A stretch of 64,000 nt of DNA from JAMZMI01 sp964353015 (GTDB lineage: Bacteria > Bacteroidota > Bacteroidia > Cytophagales > Cyclobacteriaceae). Below are positions 17,690 through 25,093 of this stretch, in pieces. The first letter of the stretch is position 1. Every line of letters begins with the position of its first letter. The notes below the pieces were generated by a model, which saw only the letters and a program-made list of their open reading frames with translations, did not search any database and was not told where the DNA came from. The stretch spans positions 15,210 through 79,209 of the forward strand of contig CAYGUA010000027.1 in assembly GCA_964353015.1 (NCBI GenBank), given 5' to 3'. The position numbers and the translations under genes were made by a program.

Positions 17690-19003
17690 TTAATAGTGAC
17701 ATTTTGAACATTCCAAACCACCAATGTCTTCCACTTTTAAAGGCTCTTTGCTTTGCTCATTGTGTAACTCTACCAACTTAGTATAGTAATCGTTATCTTT
17801 TGAATTTACTTCAGTTTCTCTGTGGCAGTTGATACACCAACCCATAGTTAGTGTTGAGTATTGATATACCACGCCCATTTCTTGTATTGGACCATGACAA
17901 GTCTCGCATGCCAAACCTGCAACCTCTACGTGCTGCGAATGGTTGAAATATGCTAAATCTGGTAAATTATGAACCCTTACCCATTCAATTGGTTTTGGAT
18001 TCTCACCATATTCACCAGTTTCTGGGTTAAAATCTATCGCTGCATAAATTTTTGCGATCTCCGTGGAAACACCACTTTGTCCTGCCACATTTTGAATACC
18101 TGAGTGACAATTCATACAAATGTTAGCTGAAGGTATGTTCGCAGATTTGCTTTTTCTAACGCCTGTGTGGCAATAATTACAATCTATCTGATATTGTCCA
18201 GCATGAAGCTCATGTGAAAATGCAATTGGCTGAGTTGGCATATAACCTTGCTGAACTCCTATAGTAAATGCGCCATCGATCAAGGTTTTAAGAACTAAGG
18301 CAGTAAACACAAATACCACAATACCTATAAAGGCATTGCTTTTCAATAATTTACCCAAATCAAATTTTTGCTCAATTACCTCGAGATCATCTTCATCAAC
18401 CTCTTTGCTCTCTTTTAAATATTTGGTAAGAACAGAAACTATTAAACCTAAAACCACAAGAATCAGAACCAATACAACAACCAATACAATTAATATTGCT
18501 GTCAAATAACCTGATGAAATTGAAGAACCAGAATTTTCAGATTGCCCTTGACCATCAACCACAGTAGTTTCTGCTACAACTGGTGCTTTTGCTGATTCGC
18601 TTTTAACATATGCTAAAATGGATGTGATTTGATCATCAGAAAAAGGATAAGAAGGCATAACGCTCTTCTTATATTCATTGAAGAGTGCCACAGCATACTC
18701 ATCACCACTTTGAATGACTTTCTGAGAATTCTTAATCCAACTTAGCAGCCATTCTTTTGGTCTTCTTTCAGTCACATCTTTCAATGCAGGACCAATAACT
18801 ACTTCGTGGATCGCATGACATTGAGCACAATTTCCTTTGAACAGACTTTCTCCCGCCCCAATAACTGCATCATCAGTTGGAATGCCATCTGCAGAGGCTT
18901 CTTGAGCCCATACATTTGCCGAAAGAAGTAATACAACAAAAAATATACTCGCCGACAAGAAATTACTTGTGGCTTTGCGAAAGGATAGGTTGTTTAATAG
19001 CAT
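17690..19003 (-). CDS. actA: Alternative complex III multiheme cytochrome ActA with fused cytochrome c domain
   Basis: This 437-residue protein is the first gene of the operon. After a signal peptide it has a class I cytochrome c domain (CAQCH near 60), two membrane segments around 165-190 and 222-242, and then five more CxxCH motifs: CNYCH, CMNCH, CETCH, CINCH and a final CSKCH two residues from the C-terminus. That makes six heme sites: a monoheme domain fused ahead of the pentaheme ActA. This fused form is seen in Bacteroidota. The pentaheme part receives electrons from ActB; the fused domain may pass them on. The start at 19003 is preceded by a good promoter. Confidence 0.93.
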   Translation of the reverse strand: MLLNNLSFRKATSNFLSASIFFVVLLLSANVWAQEASADGIPTDDAVIGAGESLFKGNCAQCHAIHEVVIGPALKDVTERRPKEWLLSWIKNSQKVIQSGDEYAVALFNEYKKSVMPSYPFSDDQITSILAYVKSESAKAPVVAETTVVDGQGQSENSGSSISSGYLTAILIVLVVVLVLILVVLGLIVSVLTKYLKESKEVDEDDLEVIEQKFDLGKLLKSNAFIGIVVFVFTALVLKTLIDGAFTIGVQQGYMPTQPIAFSHELHAGQYQIDCNYCHTGVRKSKSANIPSANICMNCHSGIQNVAGQSGVSTEIAKIYAAIDFNPETGEYGENPKPIEWVRVHNLPDLAYFNHSQHVEVAGLACETCHGPIQEMGVVYQYSTLTMGWCINCHRETEVNSKDNDYYTKLVELHNEQSKEPLKVEDIGGLECSKCHY

Positions 19004-19032
19004 TTATTTCTTAGGTCGAAATCAAACGGTTA

Positions 19033-19064
19033 CAAATGTAATACGGGGGGTGTGTTTTTCAAAA
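19033..19064 (-). promoter_or_regulatory. Promoter of the act-cta respiratory operon
   Basis: On the minus strand the -7 element TACATTTG (19040-19033) perfectly matches the Bacteroidota consensus TAnnTTTG. A -33 element TTTTG (19064-19060) lies 19 bp upstream, in the consensus range. Transcription would begin about 25 bases before the actA start codon. The -7 element lies inside the near-palindrome TTACAAATGTAA, which might bind a regulator. Confidence 0.7.
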
Positions 19065-19198
19065 GCAGATTTGCAACCATTGAGCCCTTTCTTTCGTTTG
19101 CCGAAGGTTCCAAGTTTCAAAAGCATTGAAAATCAATACCTTAATCCCATTTGAGATACTTATTATTCCTTATTTAGAATCAGTATAAATAAAAAGAT

Positions 19199-19207
19199 TT
19201 ATCCACA
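19199..19207 (+). promoter_or_regulatory. DnaA box (perfect consensus)
   Basis: TTATCCACA matches the general DnaA binding consensus TTATNCACA in all defined bases. It lies in noncoding DNA and faces the second box 163 bp away. Confidence 0.5.
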
Positions 19208-19209
19208 CA

Positions 19210-19522
19210 GTCTTTAACACCAATGTATTCATAAAATTGAATACAGTTATACCATGAGATTTGCAAGTAATATGAATTAAAAATGCACTATTGAGTGAAA
19301 TTTAATCCAATAATAAAACCAGTTCCGAACAATCTAAAAGCTAATTCAATACTTAAAAATTTCGCTATATGTGGATAAGTATTACGGGGTTTTGATTTAG
19401 ATAAGATCCGACGTTCAACCCGTCTATGGATTTGTGATTTTATAATAATTATGTTAAAGCTAAATATTGTGGTGGATTATTCGATGAGTGCCAATTCTTT
19501 ATACTGTCTTTAACATTAATGT
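19210..19522 (+). repeat. Direct repeat pair in the candidate origin
   Basis: GTCTTTAACACCAATGT (19210-19226) and GTCTTTAACATTAATGT (19506-19522) agree in 15 of 17 positions. The first directly follows a DnaA box. They may be binding sites for a protein; none is known to me for this sequence. Confidence 0.45.
19370..19378 (-). promoter_or_regulatory. DnaA box (perfect consensus, reverse orientation)
   Basis: TGTGGATAA is the exact reverse complement of TTATCCACA. Two inverted perfect boxes within 180 bp of noncoding DNA are suggestive of an origin, though a few such 9-mers are expected by chance in 64 kb of AT-rich sequence. Confidence 0.5.
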
Positions 19523-19653
19523 TCATCCTCATAATCGATAATTGAATTTTTGTCCTGAATCATCTGCTTTTAGAGACAAAGGGATCATAATAAAAAAGGA
19601 ACTCGATTGAGAAACACACAAACCATTCAGAAAACTTCTGATGAAGAAAAAAT

Positions 19654-19779
19654 TTATTTGACAGTAAAATCCTCCTCAAATAAAAGATTTTGATAAAGTC
19701 CATCTGCTTCTGATCGACTCCAACTAATATTCTGTGAAATTAAAAATAATAAAATCAGAAGGATTGTTTTATAAGACAT
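19654..19779 (-). CDS. Possible small secreted peptide (41 residues)
   Basis: An ATG at 19779 on the minus strand opens a 41-codon frame with a lysine, a strongly hydrophobic stretch (TILLILLFLISQN) and a hydrophilic acidic tail ending FEEDFTVK. This looks like a signal peptide with a very short mature part. It is divergent from serA and starts only 10 bp from the serA -7 element. It could be a real small peptide, the remnant of a longer secreted protein, or chance in AT-rich DNA. No promoter of its own was recognised. Confidence 0.25.
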   Translation of the reverse strand: MSYKTILLILLFLISQNISWSRSEADGLYQNLLFEEDFTVK

Positions 19780-19796
19780 GAACGTATTTAATTTTG
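19764..19796 (+). promoter_or_regulatory. Promoter of the serine biosynthesis gene serA
   Basis: TAATTTTG at 19789-19796 matches the -7 consensus TAnnTTTG, with TTG at 19764-19766 as a -33 element 22 bp upstream. It shows that the TTG at 19794 cannot be the start codon and supports ATG 19821, leaving a leader of about 20 bases. Confidence 0.6.
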
Positions 19797-19820
19797 CCGC
19801 CCCGAGGAATAAGCGAACTA

Positions 19821-21713
19821 ATGGAAAATCTAAAACATTTTGTAATTGATTTTGACAGCACTTTCACCAGAGTTGAAGCTCTTGATGTCTTGTGTGAAAT
19901 ATCGCTTCGCGACCACAAGGATAAAGATCAATCACTAAATCAGATTAAAGCAATCACCGATCTTGGGATGGAAGGAAAATTATCCCTGCGTGAATCTCTT
20001 GAGCAGCGCCTCGAAATCTTACAGGCAAAAAAAGATCATCTACCAGAACTCATCGAAAGGCTTGGGAAACAGGTTAGTTTATCATTTCAAAGAAATAAAG
20101 AGTTTGTAAAGAAATATGCTGACCAAATTTATATTGTTTCAAATGGATTTAAGGATTTCATAATTCCTATAGTAGAAGCATATGGCATCAAAGCGGAACA
20201 CGTCTATGCCAATGAGTTTGTCTATGATGACAAAGGAAATATTGTAGGTTTTGATCCAAATAATCTACTATCGAGTAACGGAGGAAAACCAAAACAAATA
20301 GAATCTCTGAAACTAAACGGGGAAATTTTTGTGTTGGGTGATGGATACACAGATTACGAAATTAAAAAAGCTGGAATTGCCCATAAATTCTATGCCTTTA
20401 CAGAAAATATACGGAGGGAAAATGTTTTGCGAAATGCAGATCATGAAGCTCCTAATTTAGATGAATTTTTATACGTAAATAAAATGGAAAGAGCTCTCTC
20501 CTACCCAAAAAGTAGAATAAAAGTCTTGTTGTTGGAAAATATACATGAACATGGCATAAAGAAACTAAGGGAAGAAGGATATCAAGTTGAAGTTCATAAA
20601 GCTGGAATGAGCGAAGAAGAACTTTCAGAAGCTATTAAAGATGTTTCAATACTAGGTATCAGATCAAAAACACAAGTCACTGCCAAAGTTTTAGAGAACG
20701 CAAAAAGACTCCTTGCAGTTGGCGCATTTTGCATTGGAACAAATCAAATCGATTTGACCACTTGCCTTAAAAAAGGCATAGCAGTATTTAATGCTCCTTA
20801 TTCAAACACCAGGTCGGTAGTTGAATTGGCAATAGGAGAAATTATCCTACTGATCAGAAATTTACCTGATAAAATCCACTCCATGCACAATGGTGAGTGG
20901 GACAAATCTGCTAGCAATAGTTTTGAAATCAGAGGTAAAAAACTCGGAATTTTCGGATATGGAAATATCGGAAGTCAGCTATCTGTCGTCGCTGAATCTC
21001 TTGGGATGAAAGTGCAATTTTATGATATCGAGGAAAAATTAGCCCTTGGAAATGCAGAACAAATTAAGAGCCTTTCTCAATTTTTAGAAACTTCGGATAT
21101 CATCACCCTTCATGTGGATGGAAGACCAAGCAATGAAAATCTTTTCGGTGAAGTTGAGTTCAGCAAAATGAAGGACGGAGTAATCTTCTTAAACTTGAGT
21201 AGAGGTCATGTAGTTGATATTCCTGCATTAAGAAAATACGTACTTTCTGGTAAGATAAAAGGTTTGGCTGTTGATGTATTTCCAGAAGAACCAATGAGCA
21301 ACAATGATGAATTTATATCTGAACTTCGTGGACTTCCGAATACAATATTAACTCCACATATTGGTGGTAGTACATTAGAAGCTCAAGAAAATATTGCTGA
21401 TTTCGTCCCTGGAAAAATAATGGATTACATCAACACTGGATCCACCAGTGTAAGTGTCAATTTTCCAAACATTGTATTGCCAAAATTGCATGATGCACAT
21501 AGATTTATCCACATTCATAAAAATGAACCCGGCGTACTTGCTGAAATCAACAACTTATTAGCATCACATGATATAAATGTGGTAGGACAGTACCTAAAAA
21601 CCAATGAAGAAGTTGGTTATGTCATCACTGATATCAACAAAGATTATGACGAACAAGTGATTGAAAATCTGAAGAAGATAAAAGCTACTATAAGATTCCG
21701 AGTACTCTATTAG
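19821..21713 (+). CDS. serA: Phosphoserine phosphatase-phosphoglycerate dehydrogenase fusion
   Basis: This 630-residue protein joins two serine pathway enzymes. Residues 1 to about 215 are a HAD-family phosphatase of the SerB type, with the nucleophile motif DFDST (D10, D12) and the later motif GDGYTDYE. Residues about 230-545 are D-3-phosphoglycerate dehydrogenase, with the NAD site GYGNIGSQ, the substrate-side Arg/Glu/His regions and the LTPHIGGST stretch. The last 80 residues are an ACT domain, usually the site of serine feedback. The protein would carry out the first and third steps of serine synthesis; serC for the second step lies 700 bp downstream. Similar fusions occur in Cytophagales. 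ATG 19821 is chosen from the promoter position. Confidence 0.9.
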   Translation: MENLKHFVIDFDSTFTRVEALDVLCEISLRDHKDKDQSLNQIKAITDLGMEGKLSLRESLEQRLEILQAKKDHLPELIERLGKQVSLSFQRNKEFVKKYADQIYIVSNGFKDFIIPIVEAYGIKAEHVYANEFVYDDKGNIVGFDPNNLLSSNGGKPKQIESLKLNGEIFVLGDGYTDYEIKKAGIAHKFYAFTENIRRENVLRNADHEAPNLDEFLYVNKMERALSYPKSRIKVLLLENIHEHGIKKLREEGYQVEVHKAGMSEEELSEAIKDVSILGIRSKTQVTAKVLENAKRLLAVGAFCIGTNQIDLTTCLKKGIAVFNAPYSNTRSVVELAIGEIILLIRNLPDKIHSMHNGEWDKSASNSFEIRGKKLGIFGYGNIGSQLSVVAESLGMKVQFYDIEEKLALGNAEQIKSLSQFLETSDIITLHVDGRPSNENLFGEVEFSKMKDGVIFLNLSRGHVVDIPALRKYVLSGKIKGLAVDVFPEEPMSNNDEFISELRGLPNTILTPHIGGSTLEAQENIADFVPGKIMDYINTGSTSVSVNFPNIVLPKLHDAHRFIHIHKNEPGVLAEINNLLASHDINVVGQYLKTNEEVGYVITDINKDYDEQVIENLKKIKATIRFRVLY

Positions 21714-21793
21714 TGATATTATAACATTATGGCTAAATTGTGTCTCTCTTGCATTAGCATTGAGTTTATAGCCTCGGGCAGAAATAAAAAAGA

Positions 21794-22180
21794 ATGAGTC
21801 AATTGTCACCGCAGTGGAAAAATATCTCAGGCATGGCTGAACTAGATCATATAATAAATGAATCTAGATATAAGCCAGCATTGATTTTTAAACACGACAC
21901 ATTATCGGCCGAAAGTAATAAGATCAAAAAAGAACTTGATATCAATTGGGCTATCCCATCAGATCAGGTCGATTTATATTTGGTGGATTTCAAATCCCAA
22001 GCCATTTCCAAAGAGATTTCGGATATAGCAGGAATCGAAGACGAAGCTCCCCAAATAGTACTTTTTGCTGATGGGGTGACCATGTATGATGAATCGCATG
22101 ACATGATCAGCTTCAAAAAAATACGACTTGCACTTAAAATCGTCAACAGAACCTTCAAGTGGCTGGAAACTCGGGCATAA
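21794..22180 (+). CDS. YtxJ-like thioredoxin-fold protein without cysteines
   Basis: This 128-residue protein resembles the YtxJ family (DUF2847, monothiol bacilliredoxin-like), with PALIFKHDT at 28-36, a central EAPQIVLFADG strand-turn and a DESHDMIS ending. In family members known to me the KHST stretch is followed by a cysteine (TxCSxS); here that position reads T36-L-S38 and the whole protein has no cysteine. It therefore cannot do the thiol chemistry of the family. It lies between serA and serC and is followed by a terminator. It may be a binding or structural derivative; its role is unknown. Confidence 0.65.
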   Translation: MSQLSPQWKNISGMAELDHIINESRYKPALIFKHDTLSAESNKIKKELDINWAIPSDQVDLYLVDFKSQAISKEISDIAGIEDEAPQIVLFADGVTMYDESHDMISFKKIRLALKIVNRTFKWLETRA

Positions 22181-22211
22181 AAAAAGCTCTCGGGATAACC
22201 GAAAGCTTTTT
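22181..22211 (+). terminator. Rho-independent terminator after the YtxJ-like gene
   Basis: AAAAAGCT (22181-22188) pairs with AGCTTTTT (22204-22211), and an inner CGG/CCG pairing extends the stem around a short loop. It overlaps the end of the stop codon region directly and would act in either direction. Confidence 0.8.
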
Positions 22212-22438
22212 AAAACTCCTCAGACTAGAATTTAAACCCCTGTATATTAAGGATTTGAGCTGTAAAAACGTATCGATAATCCTCTGTTATCCTGTTTCAT
22301 AAATGAATGAGGTTACGCCAAAACGCAATGAGGCCCGCTCTTTACACTCCACTTCGCTCGGAATTGTTTTAATGTTAGGTTTAAAAACAATTTCGTCTGA
22401 AAAGTCAAGCAAAATTAAACGCTATTTAACTTTTACGC

Positions 22439-23512
22439 ATGCTTAACAAGATTTATTTCACTCCTGGTCCTACTCAACTTTATCACACCATTCCTGATCA
22501 CATAAAGTCTGCACTCAAGAATGATATTGGTTCCATTTCCCATAGAAGTAAAGCATTTGAAGCAGTATTTTCTGAAACAAGAGAAAACTTAAAAGCCTTA
22601 CTTAATTTACCAGATGGATATGAGATATATTTCACATCCTCGGCAAATGAAATTTGGGAGAGAATCATTCAGAATTTTGTTGAGAATAGCTCCCATCATT
22701 TCGCAAATGGATCTTTTTCAAAGAAATTTTTTGAATTCACACAGCAATACAACAAGAATTCCACATTGGAAGAAGCTGCGCCAGGGCAGCATTTTTCTGA
22801 TTTCGGAATACCTCATGGCACAGAACTTATCTCCTGCACCTTAAATGAAACGAGCATTGGTTATCAATTTCCATTAGAAGAGATTTATCAACTGAAATCA
22901 TTGCATTCAGATAAATTAATTTCTGTAGATGGTGTGAGTGCCTTTCCATGTGTCAATTTTGATTTCTCCAAAGTTGATACTGCTTATTTTTCGGTTCAAA
23001 AGTCATTTGGACTGCCTTCAGGTCTAGGCGTATGGATTGTAAACCAAGCTTGTGTGGAAAAAGCAGAAAAGTTGGACGCCAAAGGTTTACCTACAGGTAG
23101 CTATCACAGATTAAGCGAACTGAGAAAACACGGAGCTAAAAATCAGACTCCAGAAACGCCCAATACTTTTAGTATTTACCTACTAGGTAAAGTAGCAAAA
23201 GATATGCTGGACAGAGGTGTTCAAAACATACAAAATGAAACAATCTACAAATCAAGCATTTTATACCAATCATTGAGTGATCACCCTGATTTTGATCCAT
23301 TTATCGTGGATAAGAAATACAGATCCAAAACAGTTATCGTGGCAAACTGCAAAAATGGAAGTGGCGCTGTGATCGAAAAATTTAAAGAAAATGGATGGAT
23401 CTTAGGCAGTGGATACGGAACCTTCAAAAATGAGCACATTCGTATTGCCAACTTTCCAATGCATTCGAAAGAGCAAATTGAACAACTGTGCGACTTTTTT
23501 AAAACTTTTTAA
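22439..23512 (+). CDS. serC: Phosphoserine aminotransferase (class V aminotransferase)
   Basis: This 357-residue PLP enzyme fits phosphoserine aminotransferase, which makes O-phosphoserine from 3-phosphohydroxypyruvate and glutamate. Visible features are FTPGPTQL at the start, SHRSKAFEAVF, D164 in SVDGVSAFP and the PLP lysine K188 in YFSVQKSFGLPSG, as in the SerC group. The C-terminal small domain ends with a GSGYGTFKNEHIRIANFP stretch. Together with the upstream SerB-SerA fusion it completes the three-step route to serine. A related class V aminotransferase with another substrate cannot be excluded. The 227-bp gap upstream shows no clear promoter. Confidence 0.85.
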   Translation: MLNKIYFTPGPTQLYHTIPDHIKSALKNDIGSISHRSKAFEAVFSETRENLKALLNLPDGYEIYFTSSANEIWERIIQNFVENSSHHFANGSFSKKFFEFTQQYNKNSTLEEAAPGQHFSDFGIPHGTELISCTLNETSIGYQFPLEEIYQLKSLHSDKLISVDGVSAFPCVNFDFSKVDTAYFSVQKSFGLPSGLGVWIVNQACVEKAEKLDAKGLPTGSYHRLSELRKHGAKNQTPETPNTFSIYLLGKVAKDMLDRGVQNIQNETIYKSSILYQSLSDHPDFDPFIVDKKYRSKTVIVANCKNGSGAVIEKFKENGWILGSGYGTFKNEHIRIANFPMHSKEQIEQLCDFFKTF

Positions 23513-23570
23513 TAAATTCCTCCATTTCGGAATAATTTTAAAAACCAATGCAAACGATTGAAATCAATCT

Positions 23571-23578
23571 TACATTTG
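23571..23578 (+). promoter_or_regulatory. Promoter -7 element before the universal stress protein gene
   Basis: TACATTTG matches the Bacteroidota -7 consensus and lies 22 bp upstream of the start codon at 23601. No convincing -33 element was found at the usual distance. Confidence 0.45.
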
Positions 23579-23600
23579 CATTAAATAATTATTGCTGCTG

Positions 23601-24524
23601 ATGTATAAATTCAATAGAATTCTTGTTGGTTTAGACAACACCCAAATAGATAAAGATCTAATACAAGCCGCTTCGGATTTGTGTGTTTTATCCGGCACCA
23701 AAGAGGTTTTCTTTATCAATGTTATAAAAGAGTTCGATCTACCAGATTCCCTTAAAAAAGAATTCCCTGATTTAGTCAGTCGAGCAATAGTGGAACGCAA
23801 AAACGAGCTCAATGCATCCGTTGAAAAATATTTTAAATATGAAGATGCCAAGATCGCAATAAATGTTCTTGTAGAACAAGGATCGGTGACCAAAACAGTT
23901 CTTAAGATTGCTGCCAAGGAAAAAATTGATTTGATTGTTCTAGGAAGAAAAAATGAAAAAAAGGCCGGTGTACTAGTTACAAGGATAGCCAGAAGAGCGG
24001 TTTGTTCGTTGCTTATCCTTCCTAAAAACAAAACTATCAGTTTCAATAACATTCTTGTCCCTACTGATTTCTCCAATTACTCAAAAAGTGCCATGGAAAA
24101 GGCGCTAACCTTAGCCAAAAGATCTGAAGGAGAATCTAAAATCACTGTACAACACGTATATCAGGTACCTAACGGATATCATTATGCGGGAAAGACTTTT
24201 AGGGAATTTGCGGAGATAATGAAAGAAAATGCAAGAAAGGATTATGATCGTTTCAAAACCAACTTCAACTTGAATGGACTGGACATTCTTGATGTTTATT
24301 CACTTGATAAAGATGATAATATCATTGACATAATTGTAAAAGAAGCTCGAAAAAGACATTCTGACATAATAATTATTGGCGCCAAAGGTCGCACTGCAGC
24401 TGCAGCTTTATTCATAGGAAGTAAAACGGAACGATTGGTTCATCTAAATGAAGAAATACCAATGCTCGTGATTAGACCAAAAGGAAAAAGTGTTGGATTG
24501 ATGGATTATCTCAAAGATTTATGA
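23601..24524 (+). CDS. Tandem universal stress protein (two Usp domains)
   Basis: This 307-residue protein has two UspA domains of about 150 residues. The first begins FNRILVGLDNT and the second FNNILVPTDFSNYSKSAMEKAL. The second keeps the nucleotide-binding pattern GAKGRTAAAALFIGSKTERLV (a G-2x-G-9x-G-type loop); the first has the weaker LGRKNEKKAGVLVTRIARRAV. Such cytoplasmic proteins respond to stress and often bind ATP. The ATG at 23601 is preferred over an upstream TTG because it places the first strand correctly and fits the promoter. Its end overlaps the convergent MarR gene by 6 bp. Confidence 0.87.
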   Translation: MYKFNRILVGLDNTQIDKDLIQAASDLCVLSGTKEVFFINVIKEFDLPDSLKKEFPDLVSRAIVERKNELNASVEKYFKYEDAKIAINVLVEQGSVTKTVLKIAAKEKIDLIVLGRKNEKKAGVLVTRIARRAVCSLLILPKNKTISFNNILVPTDFSNYSKSAMEKALTLAKRSEGESKITVQHVYQVPNGYHYAGKTFREFAEIMKENARKDYDRFKTNFNLNGLDILDVYSLDKDDNIIDIIVKEARKRHSDIIIIGAKGRTAAAALFIGSKTERLVHLNEEIPMLVIRPKGKSVGLMDYLKDL

Positions 24525-24974
24525 TGCTGATCGCAACTTATCAAGAAGCTCATTAAGCGTTACACATTCAGCAACAGTCAATTTACTGATTGACTCTTCC
24601 AAAGAAAACATTTCATCATCAATTAACGCAAGTAAATCCAGGCCTGACTGAGAAATAACTACGTCCACCGCCCTCCTGTCTCCTGAGCATTGGCGTCTCT
24701 CAACTAAACCTTTTACCTCCAGTTTATCCACGATTCTTGACGCATTAGAGCTCTTATCCAGCATTCTCTCTATTAATAAATTAATGGTAGAAGGATTAGG
24801 ATATTGTCCTCTCAAAATTCTCAATACATTATATTGGGCAGTAGTAAGACCATGTGGCTTGAATACATCCACCTGTTTTTGCAACAACCATCCATTGGTA
24901 TAAATAATATTCACTAACGCCTTACTCAGCTCGCTTTTAAATTTCTCTTGCTTGATATCTTCGGATATTCCCAT
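24519..24974 (-). CDS. MarR family transcriptional regulator
   Basis: This 151-residue protein has the winged-helix layout of MarR: HGLTTAQYNVLRILRGQYPNP, the recognition region ERMLDKSSNASRIVDKLEVKGL and the wing ERRQCSGDRRAVDVVIS, followed by a C-terminal dimer helix. It is divergent from the sigma factor gene and convergent with the stress protein gene. A palindrome 12 bp upstream of its start suggests that it controls itself. The ligand is unknown; a single cysteine in the wing (RRQCSG) leaves oxidant sensing possible. I use ATG 24974 because a longer frame would run through that palindrome. Confidence 0.88.
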   Translation of the reverse strand: MGISEDIKQEKFKSELSKALVNIIYTNGWLLQKQVDVFKPHGLTTAQYNVLRILRGQYPNPSTINLLIERMLDKSSNASRIVDKLEVKGLVERRQCSGDRRAVDVVISQSGLDLLALIDDEMFSLEESISKLTVAECVTLNELLDKLRSAS

Positions 24975-24986
24975 AATACTGACAAA

Positions 24987-24999
24987 TACATTTAATGTA
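24987..24999. promoter_or_regulatory. Palindromic candidate operator for the MarR regulator
   Basis: TACATT-T-AATGTA is a perfect 6-bp inverted repeat around one base, located just before the MarR start codon and about 95 bp from the divergent sigma gene. MarR proteins bind such palindromes and usually repress their own genes; binding here is inferred. Confidence 0.45.
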
Positions 25000-25093
25000 A
25001 CGACAGGCAATTTAATATAGTTGTGAATTATTTTTTGATGTTAATTTCGAGGAATATCAAAAACTTGCTCAAAAAGGCTAAAAGCGAAAAGAA

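Larger units (their letters stand above)
19065..19653. other. Candidate chromosomal replication origin in a divergent intergenic region
   Basis: Between actA and serA lies about 790 bp with almost no coding potential. It contains two perfect DnaA-box sequences, TTATCCACA at 19199-19207 and its reverse complement at 19370-19378, separated by AT-rich DNA that could serve for unwinding. A 17-bp near-identical direct repeat brackets the second box. Genes on the left run leftward for 19 kb and genes on the right mostly rightward for 30 kb, as expected for genes co-oriented with two forks leaving this point. parAB lies about 12 kb away. One more perfect box occurs inside serA (near 21505), so chance occurrence must be considered. 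No dnaA gene is in the window. Confidence 0.4.

Noticed and set aside
21500..21513. Perfect DnaA box sequence in serA
   Set aside because: It is within a coding region with no other origin features; taken as chance and as a caution for the 19-kb candidate.
22212..22438. Promoter or regulatory RNA before serC
   Set aside because: No TAnnTTTG element and no convincing hairpin beyond the terminator; serC may use a degenerate promoter.
22303..22446. A 47-codon plus-strand frame between the terminator and serC
   Set aside because: It has no signal, domain or promoter, and runs over the serC start; composition looks like noncoding DNA.
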